Source: Gnetum montanum (lineage: Eukaryota; Streptophyta; Gnetopsida; Gnetales; Gnetaceae). Taken from it: DNA of 64,000 bases. Location: the NCBI GenBank assembly GCA_015680685.1, contig MNCI01011140.1:688523-752522 (forward strand). The letters run 5' to 3'. Position numbers and translations under genes: made by a program. A model generated the notes under the pieces. The model was not told the DNA's origin. It saw only the letters and a program-made list of their open reading frames with translations, and searched no databases. The stretch's first letter is position 1, and each line of letters begins with the position of its first letter. This document shows positions 21,953 to 33,215 of the stretch, piece by piece.

Positions 21953-22209
21953 CATCATTGCCTCCTATGTCATCCATCATTGCCTCCCATGCTGCCCATC
22001 ACTACCTTCCATGTTGTCTGTCACTACCTCCTAAGTTGCCCATCACTGCCTCCTACACCACCCATCACTGCCTCCCCCACTATCCATCACCGCCTCCCCA
22101 ACTATCCATCATTGCCTCTTATGTTATTTATCACCACCTCTTGCACTACCCATCATTACCTCCTACACCGTCCATCACTGCCTTCTACGTTGCCCATCAC
22201 TACCTTCTG
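21953..22209 (+). repeat. 22-bp minisatellite, ~11.7 copies
   Basis: Units follow CATCACTGCCTCCTAYRYYRYC with a strict 22-bp period (starts at 21953, 21975 and so on to 22195). Because 22 is not a multiple of 3, the array is open in overlapping frames (21770-22210 and 21883-22260), which are artefacts. It is CT-rich on this strand. Confidence 0.9.
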
Positions 22210-22773
22210 ATTACCACATGGACCCTAAAATGGGTTGTTCATCAATTAACGAAAAAATGAAATTATTTTCGACAATTAACGAGAATTTTGAAATTTCCAT
22301 TAACTAACGAAAATTTTTCAATTTTTTTTTTGCACCTGTCAATGTTAGTTTAAATAAAATATGCACTCAATTATTTACAAAAATTCAAATTGGCATTATG
22401 GTACTAATAGAAATAAAAATTTTGTCATTAAGCATGCATGTCTTAGAGTAGAACTAGGATGGATGACCTCTTGGGAAGTTTCAAAAAAATGTGAAAATTG
22501 AGAAAACTTAAAATGGCTATAACTTTTGAATCTGGAGTTTGTTTTCAACTAAAAAAAAAACCAATTCAAATAGATTTCAACCTTCTAGACTCAATGGAAT
22601 GGTTAGATTTAGCTTTTGGATTACAGAAAATTAGCTTTGAATTCATTGATTTAGGTTCCAAAAATAATTAGGATTTGCTACTTGGTCAGAAATCCATAAT
22701 AGTTTCAACTTCTTCCACAATTGACTAAATGATTTTACCAATGTTCAAAACCTAAAGAATAAATTGGAAAAAA

Positions 22774-23952
22774 ATGGAAGCCTGAGTCAATGATCGAATG
22801 AACGCCCTTGAAGATCAAATTAATGAGATCAACAGTGTTCAAGAAGAACTTCGACACTCAAACCAAGGGTTTGGAATAGAGATGCAAAATATGTCTAAAG
22901 AAATTAAGAAATTGTCCCAAAATTTAGAGGATAAATGACCCAAAGTATAAGGAAAGATGGATTCCTTTGCATACTCCATCAAGCAATTAACTGACCATCT
23001 TATTCAACCTTCCAATCCTACCCATAGTCTACCTAGAGAACAACATCAAGATCAACCTTCCACTAGGAATCCACAACAAATACAACCTTCACCTGTTAGT
23101 GGATAGGATATTGAAATCCACCTTGTAGACCATAGAACTGAAATTGAAGGTAAAGGATATGGGAACTAGCTTAATCCATCTAGAGAATCATTAACACAAG
23201 TTCATGCTAAGAAAGTAAAATTAGATCATTATGATGGAGCCCCTAGATATAGTGCTAAGGCAAAGAATTGGCTTGATACAATGAAAAATTACTTTGATAT
23301 GTTGAATTTGTCAAGCCATGAACGTCTAGAAGTTATCTCCTTGTATTTAAGAGGACTTGTAGCAACATGGTGGAATGGACTAAGATCTCAAGGTTTGATT
23401 ACAAATTGGCTTAATTTTTGTCGAGATTTTGAATAGAAATTTGTTGTTGATTCTTTTTTCAAAGAGCGTAAGATGAGATTTGATTCCTTAAGGTTGGGAA
23501 AATGATCCGTAGATGATTACTACAAGGAATTTTGTGATCTTTCTCAATATGTAAGTCACTGAGATGAGGGAGAATTAGCTTCAAAATTCATTGGAGGAAT
23601 ACATGCTCAATTACATCCCCAAACATGAGCCCATAATCCTCAAACTATTGATGAAGCATATAGAATTGATAAGGATTATAAGGAATCAAATTAGATACGA
23701 GTGATCCTTCAACAAGCAACTCTTCAACAAACCACTTTTCCACAAGCAATGGTAGAGTAGAAACCAACAAGAAAAGCTTGATTAGGATATGGATGTTTCT
23801 TTTGTGGTGAATATCATTTTAAATAAGATTGTCCAAAATTTCATGAAAAAATACAAAGGATTGATCAAATTAGAAATCAAAAACCAAACCAAAACATGAA
23901 CAAAGGAAAAATTCCAACCACTACCATAGCCATCAAGAAGATATCTGCATAA
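22774..23952 (+). pseudogene. E3 gag
   Basis: Capsid polyprotein. A single frame from ATG 22774 to TAA 23950-23952 (392 codons) has around ten in-frame stops, the first at codon 4. Order: an N-terminal coiled coil (MNALEDQINEINSVQEEL), the gag core at ~23220-23640 (KLDHYDGAP, WLDTMKNYF, ATWWNGL, FRDFE-like segment), and a zinc knuckle C-x2-C-x3-H-x4-C at ~23790-23830 (CFFCGEYHFK), a spacing usual in chromoviruses. Length is usual for the family. Confidence 0.8.
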
Positions 23953-23999
23953 ACTAAATCAAGTTTGTGTAAATTTCAATTTTTTTTTACTAATTTTTG

Positions 24000-24325
24000 A
24001 AGATTTAATTGAAGGTAAACAAATTAAATTTTTGATTGATAATGGTGCCAGTGATAACTTTATTTCTCCAAAGTTAATTAATTTATTGAAATTAAGTCTA
24101 CTTTCTAAGAAAATTATTAAGATAGAACTAGCAGATGGAACAATTGTGAGCAAACATACCATGTATGGAGAAATTAAATTTACTTTGCAAAACATGCCTT
24201 TCATTGATGAATTTTTTGAATTTGAACTAGGTGATATTAATGCAATTTTAGAAATGTCTTTCCTGCAAAAATTTGATGTTACTACCCACTTTGGAACTCT
24301 TATTTTTAAAAGTCCCAACCACTAA
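24000..24325 (+). pseudogene. E3 protease
   Basis: Retroviral-type aspartic protease. The active-site segment reads FLIDNGASDNFIS (24030-24068), so the usual D-S/T-G-A is D-N-G-A. The later LADGTI and a [15 protein letters not shown] segment (the usual ILG core) follow. The frame shifts near 24320 into the RT frame. Confidence 0.72.
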
Positions 24326-25810
24326 TGGAGTCAAGGTTCTAAACGGGGTAGGAAAAACAAAGAAAATTCATACAATAACTATTAAGCAAGCTAAAAGATT
24401 AGTCAAAAAAGGTGCTACAATGTTGGTTGTTAAAGTAACCAAACCCCAGAAATTTTCAAGTGTCGAGATTCCAAATGAGCTTAAGGTATATAAAGATTCA
24501 GTATTTGGTGAAACTAAAGAACTACCTCCAAAAAGAACTATTGAACATGACATTGATATTTTTCCTGGTACACAACCTATCTCAAAAGCTCCTTATAGAT
24601 TTTCTACGTCAGAATTAAGAGAATTAAAAGTACAATTAAACCAATTATTGGAAGAAGGAAAAATTAGATCTAGCGTATCACCTTGGGGTGCACTAGTTTT
24701 ATTTGTTAAAAAGAAAGATGGTACACTAAGATTATGCATCGATTATAGAGCATTGAATAAAGTGATGATTAAAAATACTTATCCTTTACCTAGAATTGAT
24801 GATTTATTTGAATAACTTATGGGTGCATGTTATTTCTCAAAAATTGATTTAAAATTAGGTTATCACCAAATAAGGATTAAGAAAAAAGATATTGAGAAAA
24901 TTTATTTTACAACCATATATGGATTATACGAATTTTTTGTGATGCCCTTTGGATTAACTAATACACCTGCAACATTTATGGCATTAATGAATAATATTTT
25001 TCGTGAATATCTTGATCAATTTATTATAGTATTTATGGATGATATACTTGTTTATTCTAAATTAAGAGAAGCACATATCAAACATTTGAAAACTACAATG
25101 GAAATTATTAAAGAACATTAATTAAAAGCTAAATTGATTAAATGTGAACTCTTTAAGGAAGATGTTTCATACTTAGGACATATAGTTTCCAAGAAAGGAT
25201 GGCAAGTAGATCTAGCAAAAATTAGTGCAATCTGGGATTGGCCTGAATTAAAAGATGTTACAGTAGTTCAAAGTTTCTTAGGGTTAGTCAATTTTTATCA
25301 ACATTTCATTAAGGATTATTCTACCTTGGTAGCCTAATTAACTAGCCTTTTGCAGGAGAAACATGAGTTCAAATTTGATGAAAAATGTAGGGAATCTTTT
25401 CTCAGATGAAAGATGCTACTTACAATAGCACCTATTTTGAGAATTCTGGATGAAGATATACCATTTGAACTATCCATGGATGCCTATGGATTAGGAATTG
25501 ATGTAGTTCTTTCATAGGAAGATAAAGTGGTATGTTATAAATCTTGTAAATTATGAGGAGTCAAGGTAAATTACTCAACCCATGATTTAGAATTACTAAC
25601 AATTATTCATGCTATAAAATTTTGGAGACATTATCTTTGTAGAAAGAGGATTGTACTAAAAACAGATCATAAAAGTCAAGAATATTTGCAAGGACAACCT
25701 ATTTTGAATACTCGTCAAAGATGATGGATAGAATTATTAGTAAAATATGATTTTAAAATCAAATATATTCCTAGCAAGAAAAATGTGGTAGCTAATGCCC
25801 TTAGTTGAAT
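24326..25810 (+). pseudogene. E3 reverse transcriptase and RNase H
   Basis: RT at ~24480-25340 is preserved in one frame with few stops (near 24813, 25119 and 25335). Visible: [44 protein letters not shown] (split around 24690-24760), KIDLKLGYHQIRI, FVMPFGLTNTPATFMALMN and an intact FMDDILVYS catalytic motif (~25030). RNase H spans ~25400-25810, with ELSMDAYGLGI, YSTHDLELL, KTDHKSQEYL and IPSKKNVVANALS. This is the best-preserved RT in the window. Confidence 0.85.
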
Positions 25811-25839
25811 GTGGAATTTAACGATAGGTGTAGTAACGA

Positions 25840-27265
25840 CCCCTATGGAAGAAGAAATTAAGGAACAAATAAAAGAAGACCCTTAATTTAAAAATATTTT
25901 AACCAATATTTCCTATGAGCCTCAATAGCAACTTACTTCTAATGGTTTATTGATGAAAGGACAAAGAGTATGCATACCATAAGGAAATTGGAGACTAAGG
26001 TTGTTTTGTGAAGCACATGAAGTACCATACACAAGACACCCAGGTTATATTAAGACCTATATGATAATTCACAAATATTATTTTTGTCTTGGAATGAAGA
26101 ATGATGTGTCCACATACATAAAAATTATTCAACATGTCAAAGAATAAAAGCTAAATAGAGGAAACCTAATGGATTATTACAACCTCTGGAAGTCCCAACC
26201 TAGAAATTGGAAGATATCACTATGGATTTCATTGTGGGATTGCCAATAACCAAAAAAGGAAATGACTCAATTTTCATAGTAGTTGATCGTCTATCAAAGA
26301 TAGCACATTTTATAGCTTTGAAATCTACAAACATGGCAGAAGAAATAGTTCAAAAATTCATACAAGAAATATTTTGATTACATGGTTGTCCAAAATCCAT
26401 CACTTTGGATAGAGATCCCAAGTTCATATCCAAATTCTAGAAAAATTTCTTCAAAGAGCTTACAACCCAATTGAAATTTAGCATAGCTTATCACCCTGAG
26501 ACTGATGGAAAAACTAAACATGTGAATAAAATATTAAAAGATATCCCATGAAGCTATGTCGAGAGTAGACTAAAAATGTGGGAGAATTATTTGCATCTGG
26601 CAGAATTTTCCTATAATACCAATTATCAAGGTTCCATACATTGAACACCATTTGAAGTAGTATATGGATGTAATTGTCATACAACATTAACCTAGGCAGA
26701 TCCAACCTTAAGAGAAGAATGGAAGGAAGAAGAAATGAAAATAATGGAAAACATTGTCACAAGGGTTAAACAAAATTTGCAAGCTACCCAGGATAAATAT
26801 AAAGGATATGCATATTAACATCAACTTAAAAAAGAATTCCAAGTAGGTGATCAAGTATTATTGAGAGTAAAACCTACCAGAAGTTCTCTTAAATTGGAAA
26901 AATATACTAAATTAGCATCTAGATTTTGTGGACCTTTTGAAATATTTGAAAGAATTGGTGAAGTAGCCTATTGGTTGAATTTTCCAAAAACCTTAAAAAT
27001 TCATCCAGTTTTTCATGTGAGCTTACTAAAGAAATTTCATGAAAATGATGTACCATATGTATTGGATTGGAATATTTTGCCATTATGATCCAATTCCAGC
27101 TTTAAAGTAAAACCCATTGCTTTTAAGGATCAAAGAACCAAGAAATTATGAAATAAAACTATCAGCGAAGTACTTGTTCAATGGTCAAATTGTGATCAAC
27201 AGACTTGGGAAAATAGGGAGTTTATTTTAAATACTTACCCTCAAATTTTTGATCATCATGATATT
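25840..27265 (+). pseudogene. E3 integrase with chromodomain remnant
   Basis: Zinc-binding region at ~26010-26160 (EAHEVPYTRHPG..., then CQRIKAK after a frameshift). Core at ~26215-26640: MDFIVGLP with the first Asp, LDRDPKFISKF with the second Asp, and IAYHPETDGKTKHVNK, where the third catalytic residue (Glu in the usual GQTERVN) is Lys. C-terminus at ~26830-27085 ([21 protein letters not shown]). Chromodomain-like VLVQWSNCDQQTWENREF at ~27168-27235, which places E3 among chromoviruses. Several stops. Confidence 0.82.
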
Positions 27266-27440
27266 AAATGATATCTTGAATTTATTATGGATGTAATAAA
27301 TTATGTTTATAATTTTTGATCTTTTATTTATATAGATGATAATAAGGAAAATAAGGGAACTGAAGCTAAAGAGCATAACATTGAAGCAGCCGTTGAGCAG
27401 CTGGATATCGAGGAAGTGCTCAAGGATGAGCTAGATGCTT

Positions 27441-27452
27441 AAGGGGGTAGAT
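27441..27452 (+). other. E3 polypurine tract
   Basis: AAGGGGGTAGAT directly before the 3' LTR, the plus-strand priming site. Confidence 0.75.
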
Positions 27453-27962
27453 TGTAACATCCCATATCTTCTTAAAGATGGAAACAATTTTAAATAATGT
27501 AATTATCATTTTAATGAATGGGCACCTTATTATGAGGAGTTGTGACTATTCATGTATCCCTTGGGATAGGGTTTGACCTATGCCATTTAAGGTTAGGTTT
27601 AGAGGTTGTGCCATGCATGGAGTTGTGGAGCCTAGAGAGGCAAGTAATGGGAGCCAAGTGAAGTGGGACAAAAAGGGACTAATCACCCCTTTGGCAGGAT
27701 AGCCTAACCATGGTGGCAGTGCTGGATTGCCTCTAAGGCTTAAGTGGCATAGGAAGATAACCCAAAAGTGCGTTACAATACTCTCTTCCATTAATATAAT
27801 TTTTTCATTTTCTTTGCTTAATTCTTCAATACCAATTATTTATTTTCCAATTAATTCATTATTTAAGTATTTATAATATTTTCAATATATTTTCCATGAA
27901 GATGGTGAATGTAATAAATTAAGCGTTCATATTCTTATGACATTTGGGAATGGGATGTCACA
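27453..27962 (+). repeat. E3 3' LTR
   Basis: 510 bp, starts TGTAACATCCC and ends GATGTCACA. Partner of 17877-18386. Confidence 0.9.
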
Positions 27963-27967
27963 TTAAG
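27963..27967. repeat. Target-site duplication of E3, right copy
   Basis: TTAAG, identical to 17872-17876. Confidence 0.88.
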
Positions 27968-29300
27968 GATTATAGGCTCATTATGATCAACTAATTTCTT
28001 GCAAAATTATTAGGCAATATCCTTAAGAGAAGGCTTAATAGTTAGGTAGAAATAAATAATGTTTGGGTAAGTTCATAAGCATATTTCAAGCAACATTTCT
28101 CCATAATGAATCACTTAATTACATTAAGGTATTGTATTAACTAGGACAAAGGACTATCTAATAAGGTTTATCTCTGCTTTATGGATTTCTGTAAAGCTAT
28201 GACTCTATTATTTAGTATAAATTATAGAGGTAGTTGTAGGATATTAATATTCCTAGAGAACTTCTATCTGCTATTTAAAAGTTTTATAGTTTAGTATAGA
28301 TTATGTTTTTTGAATAATAACATAGAGGAAAAGTTACTCTAAATAGTAATATTGGGCTAAAGAAAGGATGTCCACTTTCACCCACTTTATTTGACATCTT
28401 CATTGATGAATTAAAAAAATGGATGTTCTTTGTTGTATTGGATTCTATTAAAATTCAATATTTTTGTGTAGATACTTTAATGTTTACAAATGATATAGTT
28501 ATTATAGGAAAAATTAAAGTTCAAATGAAATTTATGCTTCAAATTTTAGATGATTTTTATATCGTCTCAAAGACACAAGTCAATGTTAGAAAAACCAAAA
28601 TGATAGTATGTGGTAGAAGATCTTTTGCAAATGATTTTTATATTAGATTAGAAAAACTTGAATTTTTCTTATCATATAAGTATTTAGGCATATTATTTTT
28701 AAATAGATATTCTTGATAATATTATACTGTTCAAATGGTTTCAAATAGTATACATGCTTTATATTTACTTCATAGTAAATATGCACAAGAATAGATTTGG
28801 GCATGCAATGTTTGCAAGCAAATGTACAATCAACCTGTTTAGTCAGTTCTATTATATGGGTGTGAAACTTAAGGACTCAATTTACCTACATCATAATGGA
28901 AATGTTTGAAATATGTTCAAAAATAATTTTTATTTAGATATAGGTTCAAAATCCATATGAAATTTTATTAGTAGAAGCAAATATGCTACCTATAGAAATT
29001 GTAGCTCTTCAAGAATTTCTAGAGTTTTATAAAAAGATTCTTACTAGGCCTAGCATCCACCTATTCACAAAAGTATATAAGGTTACTCAAGGAAAATGAT
29101 GATTCAATTATGGGGAAAAATAACTTCAAAAATGAAATATTGAAGATAAAAATTGAAGTTTAAGCTTTAAGGATCTAAAAACTAGGATTAGACAGAAGGC
29201 ATTGAAGCACATGTGGAAATAGCAATGTGGCAAAGAGCAATTTTATTTGTAAAAAATTCAAGAAGGATCCTTAAAAAATAATTATTTATTTATCTACTAT
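27968..29300 (+). pseudogene. LINE ORF2, right part (reverse transcriptase)
   Basis: Non-LTR reverse transcriptase, decayed. It opens at DYRLIMI (the DYRPI motif) exactly where E3 inserted. Then GLKKGCPLSPTLFDIFIDEL (~28350-28410), LMFTNDIVII (catalytic A/Y-x-D-D region, first Asp now Asn), VNVRKTKMIV and YKYLGILF (to ~28700). A C-terminal part follows with SVLLYGCET and, near 28980-29060, ANMLPIEIVALQEFLEFY. This C-terminal pattern recalls LINEs with a VLLYGCEVWG motif rather than the usual flowering-plant L1. Confidence 0.72.
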
Positions 29301-30009
29301 TATATCTAGATGAAGTAAGATGACAATAACACATGCTCATGTGGGATCTTACTATCTATTGATTGAAATATGAAGATAAATTAATCTTTAAAGAGAATAA
29401 TGTATCTACAGATTTTACATACATGTCGTAGCCAAATATGAGAGCATATCTTTCTAAATTATCCGTTCTTTAATGCTCTTAGACTTAAATATAGTATTCA
29501 AGTAACCACTTTGTCACATATGTTTGAGCTAGAGGTTTCATTTTTGGGTCATTTTTTATGAGGTGTTCAAGACTCATCATGACCATATCAAAGCTAAAAT
29601 ATTTTTGTTCTATATACTCTTTATGGTCTCATAAGGATGGAATTAAGTATTTTCATTTCCATTTATATTTCCATATTTCATATTATTTGAATTTTTTTGG
29701 AATAATGTAAGAATATGGTCTAAAAGATACATTAAATGGATATTTAGGATTTATTCTAATTGTTATCTTATCTTATCTTGGGAATTGGGAACCTATTCTT
29801 AGATAATGTGGGCTATATCTAATATTTTCTAGTCATATGAACCCCATGACATAGCTATTGATGAACCATTTAAACCCCTTTTGGATACATGTGACCCAAT
29901 CTTAGACTTACATTATCATTCTTGGAATTGTCCAATCTTGGATTTGTACTTATAAATACCTAGTAAGGTTGACTCTCTTAACATGAATTATGCATTTTTC
30001 TCTCTCTAT
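29301..30009. other. Possible LINE 3' end, otherwise nothing recognised
   Basis: AT-rich. The first part may be the 3' end of the LINE, but there is no clear poly(A) tail. No supported gene. Confidence 0.35.
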
Positions 30010-30572
30010 CATTTTGACATATGTCTATTCATCAATATCAAGGTTCTATGGTATAGATAGCAATCCAATGTTAGTTCTTGTTCTATTTTCATACTTTATG
30101 TTTCCATAACCAGTAGGGTTTATGATTGGTCGATGTCTTTTTCTCTTCTTTATATACTGCTATGACTGAAATCACTATTGCCCAACAAAATCCTTCAAAA
30201 TCCTATACTCTATGTTGTATACCTTTAATCAGGTGTATGATCCTAAGTTATGATCATCCCAAAAAATGTTTTACTCATTACAATCCTTGGTTATGCCCTA
30301 AATTTCTTGAAGATGAGAGGGCTATAAGGAGCAAGATTATGGATGCCAAAAAAGGTTAACTAGCTTTACAGCAAGCTCATATTTAGGAGGAAATCAGTGA
30401 GGTATTTTTATGTTTTTATTATTTCCTTGTTTTTTTATTATGTTTTTATTTTATGTATTTGACAGTGCAATCTGGGCTACAGAATGAACCAACGCAAAGT
30501 GTTGAAACTACACAAGTTGAAGAAATTCAAGGTACTTTGACCTTTGTTATGGTTCAATCATAAGAATAGGTC
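30010..30572 (+). pseudogene. Partial copy of the intron-containing gene (upstream region, exon 1, intron 1, part of exon 2)
   Basis: Closely matches the reverse complement of 19855-20410. It contains the ~150-bp upstream region, ATG 30162, exon 1 to about 30400 (HPKKCFTHYNPWLCPKFLED), an intron ending in TTGACAG (~30465), and exon 2 (NEPTQSVETTQVEEIQG) until similarity stops at ~30572. One in-frame stop sits at 30357. It breaks where the next tandem partial copy begins. Confidence 0.65.
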
Positions 30573-30775
30573 TATTCATCAATATCAATGTTAATTCTTT
30601 TTCTATTTTCATACTTTATTTTTCCATAACTAGTAGGGTTTATGATTGGTCGATGTCTTTTTCTCTTTTCTATATACTATTATGACTGAAATTACTGTTG
30701 CCCAACAAAATCCTTCAAAATCCTATACTCTATGTTGTATACCTTTAATCATGTGTATGATCCTATGAAATTACT
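30573..30775 (+). repeat. Second tandem partial copy (upstream region and start of exon 1)
   Basis: Repeats TCTATTCATCAATATCAA and the following upstream region with a ~30-bp deletion, then exon 1 to about the GTGTATGATCCTA point. Same orientation as the preceding copy. Confidence 0.7.
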
Positions 30776-30960
30776 GATGCTCATTTTGACTTATGTCTAT
30801 TTATCAATATCAAGGTTCTATGGTATAAATAGCAATCCAATGTTAGTTCTTGTTCTATTTTCATTCTTTATGTTGCCATAACTAGTAGGGTTTATGATTG
30901 GTTGATGTCTTTTTCTCTTCTTTATATACTGCTATGACTGAAATTACATTCTCTTTTTCA
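30776..30960 (+). repeat. Third tandem partial copy (upstream region only)
   Basis: Repeats the upstream region through GACTGAAATTAC, then diverges. It makes a head-to-tail series of three left-anchored, progressively shorter copies. Confidence 0.7.
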
Positions 30961-33215
30961 TGCTCATGCTTGTGACTATGTGTGATAGATTTCTTAATAA
31001 TTTCTAGATCTAAACTTGTTTTTTCTTGGCAAAGCTTTGCTCTTAGCTAATCTCTCAAGGTAAAATGTTCTTTTTTCCACAAATTTACAAGAAACTCTTC
31101 TTTAGAACCTAATATCCATTTAAATTATCTCAACTATCTTTATCAATTCTAACCTTGATTTTTTGTTTTCATCCTGTAATTCACCATTTTCTACCTTTTT
31201 TTTGCTTTTTATTTCAAATTCTCCTTTCTCCAATGTCATGTCCTCCTAGTGGAAATGGCAATGGTGGTGTCTCTAAGCAATGCAACTTAGGTTATGATGG
31301 ATCTAGGGATCATGATGAATTTTTGGTGTGTTTTCCATAGTAGTAAGACATAAAAAACATTGGACATAAATGACGATATCTAATGACAATGACTAACTGA
31401 CATTATAGGCAAGTATATTTGCATCCATAGTGTTGAAAAGCTAGGATTACAATTACTGATGCTATTCAAGTAGGTATTGCTATGATAAAGTTAAATTTTA
31501 AGTTGGCTAATTAACCTATGGATGAACTGCTAGGATGGTCTTATCATGATGAAGTTGGTTTAGAGGGTCCTAACAATTGAGTAGCATGTAGCCCACATCA
31601 AGAGACCCAGGCTAATAGCGAGAGCTAGAACTTAAGATACCTATGGAATTAATACTAGCCACAATGTAATCCAATAGTTAGACATTCATAAATGTTAGTT
31701 AATCCAATAGTTTGACATTCAAGAGGGTTGGCCTAGATAGATGATCTTACATCAAATAGTTCTTGATGGCTAATTAAGTTAGTATCAGACTTGTAGCTAT
31801 TCAAATATTTGATGCGAGAAACTCATGGGAAATATCATTGTTTAAGGCTTGTCATAGATTAGTAGTAATTAGTGAATTAATGGTAATATTAATGTTTTTG
31901 GTTAATGAATAATTTAATCATTTATTCTTTTAATTAATAAAAATTGTTAATTTTTTTACTATTGGTTTTAACAGTGTATTTTCCAACATGGACCCTATAT
32001 TCCAAGTTCATTTTGGGTGGCACCAAGATGATTTCTTCTACTATGAAGGTGTTGTAGCCCTTCCTACATGTACTTCATATATTTTATAGTTGAAGGCCTA
32101 GATGAAGTTTCAAAGTAATGATGCACTTAGGAGATCAAAGTGCATAGTGGAAGTGATGGTGATTTAGATGATATATTGAGGATGAAAGACTCAAGCATTA
32201 TTATATCTCTAGAGCCATGTTAGGGATTTTTACATGGCCCATGTTGATTTGTTTTTGTATTTTATATAACCTTTTACTTAAATTATATTTATGTGAAACA
32301 TTGGTGAATCATTTCATGGATACTATAAAGTGATTAATCTTTATGATTTATTTCAAGTATGCTTATTGGGATATAAGGTTTCATACATAGTGTATTAAGT
32401 TCTTCAACTAACTAATTTTGATGTGTTAAGAATTTCATAGATTTCTAATTAATTTATTAGTGTTCTTTAAGAAATTTCACTAATTTATCTATAGTTAATT
32501 TTGGCATGTAAAATATCATATCATATTTACACTTATTACTTAGTATTTTTCCTTCAAAATTGTTCTTCCTTAATCTTATAGGAAAATCATCCACAAATTA
32601 AGTGTTAGAATAATTAAATTGAAGCCATAAATGATCTTTTGTTTGGCATAACCTTCACTTAGTCAATAATTATGACATGATGGGGCATAAACCTCTAATC
32701 AAATGTGGACTTATCCTACTACACACAAAACAACAATGAGAGGGGAATGATAGAAACATTGGATTTAAATGCTTAAATTAACTAAGTATGGAATAAGATT
32801 TGAGAGATAAAATAAAATCTAGCTTAAATATTAAATAAAATATCATAAAATATTAAAATATGAGATGGCTATGCTATGGGAGAAATGGTTTAGTTTTCCT
32901 TCCTAAACAATAAAAATGCTTTATTGCTAAACAAAGAAGCTTTTACCTTCTATGGAGGGCCAAACTATGAATGCTAGTAAAAAAACATAAGTGAAATAAA
33001 ATTACTAATAAGAGCCAAAATTTAAGCAAAATTTAGGTTTCAAGAGTATATTTGAACTACTACAAGGTAGGTATATTGATCAAAAAGTTTTAGATGCTTT
33101 TCAAAATAAACTTGGGGCCAAATTGGGGTTGTTTTGACTAAGTGTTCTAAGACTAATATTAGAGTTGAAAAAATTCTATCTCTAGAGACTAATGTTAATG
33201 TTGAAAAGTTCTGAG
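30961..33215. other. No gene recognised
   Basis: AT-rich. A short duplication (AATCCAATAGTTNGACATTCA twice at ~31668-31725) is visible. The small frame at 31155-31340 has no support. Confidence 0.4.

Larger units (their letters stand above)
17877..27962 (+). mobile_element. E3: complete, decayed Ty3/gypsy chromovirus
   Basis: Two 510-bp LTRs (TGTAA...GTCACA), a tRNA-Met-type primer site, gag, protease, RT, RNase H, integrase with a chromodomain remnant, and a polypurine tract, flanked by TTAAG. By eye the LTRs differ at about 12% of positions. The ~4.3-kb leader between primer site and gag is far too long for this group and contains inserted DNA (about 18480-22450) with an intron-bearing gene on the minus strand and a minisatellite. 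The element sits inside a LINE. Confidence 0.9.

Noticed and set aside
21770-22260. Two long overlapping open frames rich in His, Pro, Ser and Leu
   Set aside because: They are by-products of the 22-bp minisatellite, which stays open in several frames; no homology or start context supports a gene.
27546-27791. Minus-strand frame of 81 residues
   Set aside because: It lies antisense inside the E3 LTR and has no protein-like resemblance.
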